Shown here: positions 55,260 through 64,000 of the stretch, piece by piece | Layout of the letters: each line of letters begins with the position of its first letter | How positions within the stretch are numbered: the first letter of the stretch is position 1 | DNA from: Prostheceraeus crozeri | Lineage: Eukaryota > Platyhelminthes > Polycladida > Euryleptidae | Direction: 5' to 3' | Length of the DNA: 64,000 bases | NCBI GenBank assembly: GCA_907163375.1 | Contig: CAJQUW010003192.1 | Location: 152,155-216,154 of the forward strand | The notes under the pieces: model-generated | The model's database searches: none | Told to the model about the DNA's origin: nothing | What the model saw: the letters and a program-made list of their open reading frames with translations, nothing else | Translations under genes and position numbers: made by a program

Positions 55260-55560
55260 TCAGCAGATACTCCGCAAGTTAACTATCAGCCGAATGCAGT
55301 CTATGACCAATTGCTGAAACGCGGATACTCTGACAACCCAATGAAGGGCGGTGGGTGCTGGGTGGCATTTGAGGTTTTGACGGTGCAGTTTGGCAGCACC
55401 AACATGCATGCACCCCACTTTGCTTGAATGTTTTTCATTATCCCGGGCCAAAAAAACAGATCACTCAGATGCATACTCGTAGTGCCCCGGTGAGATGAAG
55501 GGAGTGCTGCGAGCACATATCGCATGATCAAGTGGAAACATTGATGTTTGGATTCTCTTG
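55260..55560 (-). mobile_element. Gypsy-type LTR retrotransposon integrase scrap
   Basis: LPSSHRGTTSMHLSD, LFFWPGIMKNI and two spaced Cys positions form an integrase H2C2 zinc-binding module like those of Ty3/Gypsy elements. Only this short piece remains, with no LTRs seen. An old broken fossil. Confidence 0.55.
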
Positions 55561-57548
55561 ACCGAGAGCTATATATGCTCTTTTTACTTTTGCACGAAAT
55601 TACAGTGAAATGGCCGTATTTTTGATAAGGCCTAATTGTGATCCGATGAATTGCATGAAATTAATGATTGAAAACATAATTTCAGTTTTACTACCCATTA
55701 GAATAGTTATGTTTTGCCATGTATGCTTTTGAAATTGGGGGGGTTTTTATTTTAGGTAATTTCTTGAATTAAACAATGATCGTTACAATTTTTTGACAGC
55801 AAATGAGAGATCTGGATACAGCCGATCGTTGGGTCTCCTGTTTCTATGATGTTCAGTATAATGGTCATGGAGACAGTCCGTTAATCTGACCCTCGGTCAG
55901 TTTGTCTCTGTTCATGTACAATCTCATTCTTGAGGTGGACGAGTTCGATAGCAGAAGTTGTCAACACGCGTGCATTCTGTCACTGCGATAAACACTAACC
56001 TAATCACACCTTAAGTCCCTGTCCTCTTCATTCGATAGGTTGAGGAGCTATTGATTGGCGAGGCGTGATAAAGACCCTCATTACCACAGACAATCACGAA
56101 ACGAGTAATCTTCAATTCAGTTTGAGTAATCGTCGTGCGCAAAAGAAGCATGCGTGAGTAAGACCGAGTCCCCTGTCACGAAATAATCATTTTAATCTCA
56201 AAAATAATATAAAGATGAGTTGTTCACTGTGAGGTTATTTATGCTGAGTAGATGAGAAGTTGAAAATGAAATGTCCTTTTCGGATGTATGATTTCGCAAC
56301 CCTCATACGGAGTTGTTCCCCCGGACAATACGGGAATCAGGCTAGTGTTTAGAGTCAAGTTAACTCAAAATGGCCAGACATCCCGGTTTTGCCGTGTCTC
56401 AGTTCAAAATTTCAGCTTCAGATATTTTTATTTAAATTTAGTTTTAAAGCATAGTACACCACGTGTGCTAATAAAAAGAATAGAATGCGTAACGTATATT
56501 TGTAGACTGAAAATCATAAGCTGCATTACAAAAGGTCGAGTTACAAAGTCAAAAAGTAGAAATACGTATAAATATAGTCGTAAGTATTTCTGTGGTCAGA
56601 ACAATAGGAAAACATTCAAATGTACTGATTATATAAGGTGCATGCATAAGGAAAAAAATGTTCGCAGTCTTCCTCTTCTCGGTGTGACAGGAGGGGAATG
56701 AAAGTCTAGTCATAAGAATAAGAATCAGTCATGGATCATAGCGAGGTCGAGGCAATAACGTCCTGAACCATAGAAAAAAGATCTCAGTCTATAAAAATCC
56801 ATACCATGAGGCGCTAAAGTCAAGTTCATATGTTTATTGAACGTAACGAGGTAAACAATCAATGGAGTTGAACATCGATTGAAGAAATGCACTAAAAACT
56901 ACTGAAAAATGAAGAAGGTATTCAGTAAATGACTGCATAAGTCATTGTTGATATGAAAAGCTAAAAGCCAGAATAATACACACGAAATAACAACGAAAAT
57001 GTAAAACACAAACACAGCTCAGCGGCCTAAAATCGATTTACGTTACATTAGGCGAGATAAACGAAGTAAAAAAAAAGATTATTCTCCATGTTTCTCATAG
57101 TTTTGATGATTACCCAACAAGGATTTTCCTATGCACTTATGGACCCCATTTCTTCTTACTTTGTTAAGGATGACCACGGGTTTTTGGAATTGGAAAAATC
57201 TGGTCTACCTTCTGTTCAGTTAACTGAAACCCTGTGAGAAGACAAATCAACTTTAACTTGGTTCTTCAATCAACGGTTCCCCTGTGGTGCAGAATTTGCC
57301 TGGCGTCAATCATGCTTGCTCCCGATTGCAGCGTGAGGGTGAAGTCAATCGATCGCTGACAGACAAGAGACAACCAACACAATATTCGTTCTCTCATCTC
57401 GAGTGCGCATGCTTTGTCAGCGATGGCTTTAAACTAAGTAACTCTGGGATGGAGTGACCTGCTGTGACGCGTTGTATTGTTTAGATTCCATGGAACCAGT
57501 GAGTTTAGCTGCTACACGTTAGCGAATTCAAGTTAAAATGAATGTATC
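55561..57548. other. Non-coding stretch
   Basis: A 137-codon frame at 56288-56701 lacks recognisable motifs and is not called. No other structure seen. Confidence 0.5.
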
Positions 57549-58250
57549 ACAGAATTAAAAATATTTTGTTTGTCTGCTTCGCGTTTGCTCAGAAGTGTGA
57601 TAACGTAATTATTCCGAAACCTATTAACCTCAATCGAAGAACCTTATTAAGTGAGCAATAAAGGAATTCCTAATACCTTACAGAAAATGATGAGTAAAAA
57701 AGTCGTGCGTCGTTTGCGGATGTAATGTGAGTTTCCAGCTGAGGGTGCTATTCGATTGCCAAATTTCCTTAGGATTCGAAGAATTCAGCATCATTGCGCA
57801 CAAGTTTTCCTCCATAAATGTTGGCCCCTCCGATCATTATTAAAGAAACTACCAGGCGTACGGAAAATGTGAGGTTTTTAACCTTGATGTTTTCACATCC
57901 ATCTGCTCCTCGGCATTTATCTCACTGTATAGTTGCATTCAATGAAATCGAATGTTAACCAACGACACGTTGTGTGTTTTTGGTGTGTGCGAAATGATAT
58001 CACAGCACGCCACGCATCTGTCACTCACTGGCGTCTGGTGACAGCTCATTGTTTGCCTCATTTCCAATAGCAAGCGATTACACGAATTATTCCATCTCGA
58101 GAAGGAACAAGGTGTCAAATTCCTGTGGACAGTGCAATTTCGATATTAAAAGGTTACATATAACTCTTCCTTTCTAGGAAACCGAAGCGCGCAGCAGATG
58201 AATCTAATTCTGTGGAATGTAATAGCTACCACAGAATAAAGACTATACAT
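57549..58250 (+). repeat. Long inverted repeat, left arm
   Basis: CACAGAATTAAAAATATTTTG, GAAGTGTGATAA, AGGAATTCCTAATACCTTAC, GATTGCCAAATTTCCTT and TTTCTAGGAAACCGAAG match 62995-63660 in inverted orientation, roughly 75-80 percent alike by eye. The arms flank the satellite array. Confidence 0.7.
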
Positions 58251-58799
58251 GTAAGAAAATCGTTAATAAGAAGTTGGTCAGAATAATGATAAAATTGAAA
58301 CGATGTAGAAACCTGCGAGTCCACGCCAAATTTGCCTAGGAATAAGATGAATACACTGCAAATTATGCCCTAGTAGAGCCAGTAATCCGTTTGCTTCAGT
58401 TGAGTGACCGATCTTAGGACGATCTACAGACTGTGCACATTTCTTTCAGTTACTATATGCTGCTCTTTTGTTTTTCCTCACGCACGCTCATTAGACTTAT
58501 GAAAGGTCGTTTGAAGATTTTTCTGTAGCAGCGACGAGTTTGAACGATTACAACTTAAACAATTTCTTAAAAAAGGCAAGTAACACGTGATTGGGGCCGA
58601 TAGCATGAGCCTGGCATGCCTTTTCTACCGTACATTCATTGTATCTGAGTCACCGTAGGATAGTACTTCGTTCTATCTCTCTCTTATTTCGCTTAAAAGT
58701 CATAGAGAGCTCAAAACAGCCCTGTTTGGCGATTCAGTGAGTTCCTGATCTACACAATTCCGCATTGTTTAAGTTTACTTGTCTTTTCTCGTATTGCTT
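58251..58799. other. Non-coding stretch before the satellite
   Basis: I see no gene or clear repeat here. Confidence 0.5.
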
Positions 58800-61700
58800 C
58801 CAGCTAGCTCAGATGCTGCTCGAGAGTTTGTGGTCAGCTTTCTCTAAGCTGGCACGAGTTGTTCGCTTTTAACATCCTTCTTACAGGATATTTTAATAAA
58901 GACAGTAGTGAAACCAGTTTGCCTATTCCAGAGGAGTAATTTGTTCAGATCGAATATCAGTCCAATCGGGTTATGTTGTTGTGGGGGGGGTGGGTTCTGG
59001 GGTGTTTTTGTGTTTTTATAGTCATTAAATGATGCTGTTGAAATCTCGTGCATCACTCAGAAGCCAGGGAAAGATTGTTGTATCTTCTCTGGCGGCACGA
59101 GTTGTCGATTTACCACCGTTCTGACAAATTAATTAATAAAACAAGTAACTGAAGTTTGCCGATTCAGAGGAGTAATGTTCAGTCGAATATCAGTCCAAGT
59201 CGGGTTATGTTTTTTAAGTCATGTATGTATGCTGTGTTGGAATCTCTGTTGCATCACTCAGAAGCCAGGGACAAGATTGTTGTAGTCTTCTCTGGCGGAC
59301 TCGATGTTGTCCGATTTACGCCTTCTACACATCGTCTTATATGAAAGCAAGTAACCAGTTGCCGATCTCAGAGAAGTAATGTTCAGGCCAAATATCAGTC
59401 AGAATCGGGTTGTTTTAATGGTCATTACGATGCTGTTGGAATCTCGTGCATCACTCAGAAACTCATGAAGCCAGGGAAAAGATTGTTGTATCTTTCTCTG
59501 CGGCACAGTTTGTCGATTGTACGCCTTCTACAAGTCTCCTTAATGCAGCAAAGTATCCAGTTTTGCCCGATTTTCAGAGAGTATGGTTCAGCCGAAATAT
59601 CAGTCAGATCGGTTGTTTTTAAGTCATATGATGCTGTTTGAAATCTCGTGCAATCACTCAAGAAACCTCAGAAGGCCAGGGGAAAAGATTTGTTGTATCT
59701 TCTCGTAGCGGATAAGCACGATTGTCCGATTTTAACGCCTTCGACAATCTCTTAATGCAGCAAGTAAGCCAGTTGCCGATTTTCTAGAGAGTAATGTTTC
59801 AGTATCGAATAATCGTAGGTCAGAGTCGGGTTGTTTTTAAGTCATTATGATGCTGTTTGAATTCTCGTGCATCACTACTCGAAGAAGCCAGGGAAAGATT
59901 GTTGTATCTTCTCTGGCGAGCACGAGTTGTCGATTTACGCCTTCTACAATCTCTTAATGCAAGCAAGTAACCAGTTGCCGATCAGAGAGAGTAATGTTCA
60001 GTCGAATATCAGTCAGATCGGGTTGTTTTTAAGGATCATTATTGATTGCTGGTGTGAATCTCGTGCATCACTCCAGGAAGGCGTTCAGAGAGAGCCAGGG
60101 GAAAGAGTTGGTTGATATCTTTCTTCAGGCGGCCACAGTTGTTCGTCGGATTTACGCCTACTACAATCTCTTTAATGCAGCAAAGTAAACCAGGTTGCGC
60201 GATTCAGGAGATAATGATCAGCAGGCCGAATATCAGTCAGATCGGGTTGTTTTAAGTCATTATGATGCTAGTTTGAGATCTCGTGCATCACTCAGAAGAC
60301 CAGGGAAGATTGTTGTGATCTTCTCTGCGAGTACGAGTTGTCGAGTTTAGCGCCTTCTACAATCCTCTTAATTGGCAGGCAGTAACCAGTTGCCGATTCA
60401 GAGAGTAATTGTTCAGTCGAGATATCATCAGATCGGGTTGTTTTAAAGTCATTATGATGCTGTTGATGTCTCTGTGCATCACTCAGAACTCAGAAGCCAG
60501 GGAAAAGATGTGTGTTGTAACATCTGTCTCTGAGCTGGTAATAGCGAGTAGTGGTGCTCGATTTACGCCTTCGAACGAATCTCTTAATGCGTACGGCGAT
60601 GGAAGTAAACCAGTTGCCGATTCAGAGAGTAATGTTGTCACAGGACCGAAAGTAATGCAGGTCAGATCAGGGGTTGTTTTTAAGTCAGTTATGATGCTGT
60701 TGGAATTCCGGTGCATCACTCAGAACCAGGGAAAATGATTGTTTGTAATCTTCCACCGTGGCGGCAACGAGTTGGTCCGATTTACGCCTGACGACAACCT
60801 CTTAAATGCAAGCAAGTAACACTTGCCGTTTCAGAAAGTAATGTTCAGCCGCAATATCAGTCAGATTCGGGTTGTTTTAATTCATATGGATGCTGTTGAA
60901 TCTGCGTGCAATCACTCAGAAACTACAGAAGTCCAGGGAAAGATTGTTGTATCCTTCTCTGGCGGCACGAAGTTGTCGATTTACGCCTTCTACAATCCTC
61001 TTTAATGCAGCAAGGTAACCAGTTGCCGATTCAGAGGGGGGGGTGGGGGAGTAAGTGTTCCAGCCGAAATATTCAGTCAGATCGCGGTTGTTTTAAGTCA
61101 TTATGATGCTGTTGAATTGCCGTGCAGTCACTCAGAACGCCCAGGAAAGATTGAGTGTTATCTTCCTCTGGCGGTACGAGTTGGTAGCCGATTTACGCCT
61201 TTCTACAATTCCTTGATATGCAGCAAGTAACCAGTTTTGCCGATTCTGAGAGTAATGTTTCAGTTCGGCATATCAGTCAGATCGGGTTGTTTTAAGTCTA
61301 TTATTTGAATGCCTGTTGAATTCTCGTCTTGCATCACTGCTGAACTCAGAAGCCAGGGAAAGATTGTTGTACTCTTTCCTGGCGGCGGACAACGAGTTGT
61401 CGTTGACTCCCTTCTAACAATCTCTTAATGCAGGCAAGTAACCAGTTGCCGATTTCAGAGAGGTAATGTTCAGCCGATTAATTAAAAATTGCAATTTTTA
61501 TTGTTTTCAGAATCGGGGTTGTGTTTAAAATCATTATGAAAATGCCTGATTTGAAGAGGCTCGTGGCTATCACTCAGAATCAAAAGCCAGGGAAAGTTTG
61601 TTTGTATCCTTACTCTGGCGGCACGAGTTGTCGAATTTTACGTGTCCTTCTACATCTTCTTAATGCAGCAAGTAGACCGACGGTTGCCGATTCAGAGAGT

Positions 61701-62090
61701 AAGTGTTCATGAACCGAATATCAGTCCAATCGGGTTGTTTTAAGGAGTCATTATGATGCTGTTGGAAAGTTCCTCGGTACATCACTCAGGAAGCCAGGGG
61801 GAAAGATATGTTGTATCTTCGTCCTGCATGCGGCAACGAGTTGTCGATTTACGCATTCTTCAATCTCTTTAATGCAGCAATGTAACAGTTGCCGATTCAG
61901 AGAGTAATGTTCAGTCGAATTTCAGTCAGATTGGGTTGTTTTAAGTCATTATGATGCTGTGTAAATCTCGTGCATCACTCAGAACTCGAAAGCCAGCGGA
62001 AGATTGTTGTATATTCTTTAGCGGCACGAGTTGTCGATTTAGCACCTGTCTACAATATTTTTAAAGAAGCAAAGTACCGATTTTGACAAC
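58800..62090 (+). repeat. Satellite array, about 190-210 bp period, about 15 copies
   Basis: The unit contains GTTGCCGATTCAGAGAGTAA, TGTTCAGTCGAATATCAGTC, AGATCGGGTTGTTTTAAGTC, ATTATGATGCTGTTGAATCT, CGTGCATCACTCAGAAGCCA, GGGAAAGATTGTTGTATCTT and CTCTGGCGGCACGAGTTGTC. Successive CGGGTTGTTTT landmarks are 190-235 bp apart. Copies differ mostly by single-base insertions and deletions rather than substitutions, and two carry odd G-runs (58982, 61037). Open frames across it are meaningless. Confidence 0.9.
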
Positions 62091-62994
62091 CGATACAATG
62101 GCCTCCTTTCAACAGACATATCGCTTTTCAGTCATATCAGACAGATCGCATTACGTAGTCACGATGTTGTTGTTCATTACCGTTCTTCTAAAGTACTTTT
62201 TTTTTCATTGAATATTCTTACTGTATCAGATATTGACACAGACAGAATGTTTCTAATTAATTTACTGGTTCACACACAACATCAAATAGTAAGGAATGTT
62301 TCATTTTTTAAATCATTATTAAGTAGGCAATTTGCCATTTTGCCTGATCAAATTGTGTTAAATGTTATTACAGTATATGGCTGTTGGCAACCATTAGTAC
62401 CGAATTAATAGGAAAACGCAATGTTTTTTGTCTGGTGAAATTTTACTTGTAGTGTACGGAAATCGGCAGCGTGAATATGAGTTCATATTATAATTTAAAG
62501 TTGCCGATTTACGCATTTCAGCGTCTGAAATATTTTTCAAAATTTCAATTTTATCAAAAGTATTGATTCAATGCTTATGATTTTCCGTCAGAATATTACC
62601 CCGCGGTAGACCAATACTGTAGGCGAATTTCGATAATTTTGGCTGCGGTTTATCATTGTGCCAATTTACGGTCTCAGCACATGTGTTGCCGATTTACGGC
62701 TTCTACAGATATGTGTGCGCGTGTGACTGACGCGGTATGAGGAAGGTTCGATGAAATCCACCGTAGAGATGACGTCATCTCCTCAAGGGACAACGCAATA
62801 GCCAGAACTTATATGAATCAACGGCTAAATACACTACACGGCTAGGCAGAATGAGTTGCAGGCGTCGTTCAGGTCAGGTGATTCAGTGCCAATATTCACT
62901 GGCCCCACTATAGGTGGGTACTGGAATTACATTTCAATGGCCACTTAGATATTTAAAAATTTAGCAGAGCTAACTCACATCGCCTAATTGCTCC
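62091..62994. other. Non-coding right flank of the satellite
   Basis: Contains GTTGCCGATTTACGCATTTC at 62501 and GTTGCCGATTTACGGCTTCT at 62683, related to the left part near 48440. No gene. Confidence 0.6.
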
Positions 62995-63660
62995 AATTTT
63001 AGAAATTGCGAGGGCGACTGTTCCTCCCACAGAATTAGATTTCATTCTGCGCGGCTTCGGTTTCCTAGAAAGAAGAGGTTATATGTTACCTTAAATCGAA
63101 TATGGTACATCACAGAATTAGACAACATTTTCCTTCTCGAATGGATTATTCGTGTATTCGTTGCTATGGAAATGGCAAACAATAAGCTGTCAGCAGAGGA
63201 CAACAGAGCAGTGAGAGATGCGTGCGTGCTGTGATATCATCACGCACACACAAAACCACACATCGATGCCTGGCTTCCATTCAATGTATGCACCATAAGT
63301 GAGCAATGCGAGGAGAGGATGATGAAACCATCAAGTTGAACTAATTTTCGTCGCCTGCTACTTTCTTTAAAATGATCGATAGGGCAATATTTGGAGAAAC
63401 GTGTAGGGGCAATGATCTGAATTTTTCGGTATCTGAAGGAAATTTGGCAATCGAAGCACTTTGCTGGATCACATAAGTCCTTTTATCCTCAAATTCACAT
63501 TAATCACTTTTTTCCTATCTCTGTAAGGTATAAGGAATTCCTTTTGCCCACCTAATAGGTTCATCAATGTGCCGTCCATCAAATTCTTCTAGTCACATTC
63601 ATTAATCACACTTCTAGCAAACCGACGCAGATAAACAAAATAATTTTTAATTCTGTGGTT
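62995..63660 (-). repeat. Long inverted repeat, right arm
   Basis: Inverted counterpart of 57549-58250, for example CTTCGGTTTCCTAGAAAGAA and AGGAATTCCTTTTGCCC. It is followed by about 330 bp leading to the G-rich terminus at 63940-63991. Confidence 0.7.
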
Positions 63661-64000
63661 CCTACTGCTCGCATTTTATACAGTAAGACCGGGTAGAGTT
63701 CGTTTTCAGCGCGCTTTGTTTGAACGCTTTCGTTGACAAATAAATACATCGACAGCAACTAACCATATACTTTCTGGTGGGTGTCTAGAAAAGGTTAAGA
63801 ATTTCCCGAACTGTAATGAATTGTTTTTGTGAAAAAAGAGTGTTTTAGTGGCTAAGAACACGGCATGTGAATATTGCGAGCTGATGCAGGAAACGGGGTT
63901 ACCTTGACATTTCTCATTTTACCTGAATCTTTTAATAATTTCATATGGGGGGGGTGTCACGGTCCCCCACCCCCCGGTCGCGACGCCTCTGGATGTGCAT

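Larger units (their letters stand above)
48007..63991. mobile_element. Candidate 16-kb composite transposon (hAT-like ends)
   Basis: The left edge CAGAGGCGTCGCTAAGGAC and the right edge, read inwards, CAGAGGCGTCGCGACCGGG, share a perfect 12-bp inverted repeat, each followed by a G-run. The flanking 8 bp are GGTGTGCA (47999-48006) and GATGTGCA (63992-63999), seven of eight alike, as for a hAT target duplication. Inner arms also match in inverted orientation (CATACCG..., CCGTAAATCGGCAAC, GTAAATTGGCA at 48350-48440 and 62640-62760). Inside lie a Penelope-like element, an integrase scrap, a long inverted repeat and a satellite array. No own transposase was found. Two related elements sharing ends are an alternative. 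Confidence 0.4.

Noticed and set aside
56288-56701. 137-codon plus-strand frame
   Set aside because: No recognisable domain, biased towards basic and beta-branched residues as in AT-rich random frames, no splice or promoter context.
59867-61712. Open frames of 60-110 codons
   Set aside because: They lie within the satellite and depend on its single-base indels.

Overview
This is AT-rich animal genomic DNA, probably from a marine invertebrate. Frequent TACATGTA and TAGGCCT words and the mix of P-type, piggyBac, Penelope and Polinton elements fit an echinoderm, hemichordate or lophotrochozoan, but the species cannot be read from the sequence. Host genes are sparse. I support one single-exon secreted-protein gene (40731-41396), one possible internal exon of an unrecognised gene (47808-47939) and one decayed DUF7869-like gene with a plausible spliced leader (about 2950-5909). 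Most of the rest is mobile DNA, much of it nested.

Layout. 1-2480: nothing coding, one hairpin repeat. 2897-5909: CCAAT-rich promoter-like palindrome, candidate leader exon, intron and the broken DUF7869-like gene. 5936-13285: Polinton-1, an old fragment of a Polinton/Maverick (adintovirus-like) element with protease, integrase remnant, fibre-like coiled coil, zinc-finger protein and the front of a protein-primed DNA polymerase. 13286-19312: non-coding DNA with foldback elements and G-rich transposon ends. 19313-21206 and 36483-36813: one P-type (THAP) transposon, P1, split by Polinton-2 (21207-36482). Polinton-2 has about 197-bp terminal inverted repeats starting AGTA, and GTTATT is duplicated on both sides. 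It carries plus-strand genes on the left (RING-like, DEDDh exonuclease-like, TBP-like) and minus-strand genes on the right (polymerase B, a spliced C2H2 gene, coiled-coil protein). 36886-40512: a second P-type element, P2, with the 8-bp duplication CAAGGAAC, whose right end sits 11 bp upstream of the TATA box of the secreted-protein gene. 42441-43170: foldback repeats. 43763-45400: 3'-truncated piggyBac. 48007-63991: candidate large composite element holding a Penelope-like element with a hammerhead-like motif, a Gypsy-type integrase scrap, a long inverted repeat and a roughly 200-bp satellite array that looks badly polished.

How the parts relate. Insertion order can be read directly. P1 landed first, Polinton-2 later landed in the P1 leader, and P2 landed 72 bp from P1's end, next to a host promoter. 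Polinton-2 is the most unusual item. It keeps both ends, a polymerase, its own TATA boxes and splice sites, and encodes a TATA-binding-protein-like domain and a DEDDh exonuclease-like protein, yet I find no capsid, integrase, packaging ATPase or protease in it.
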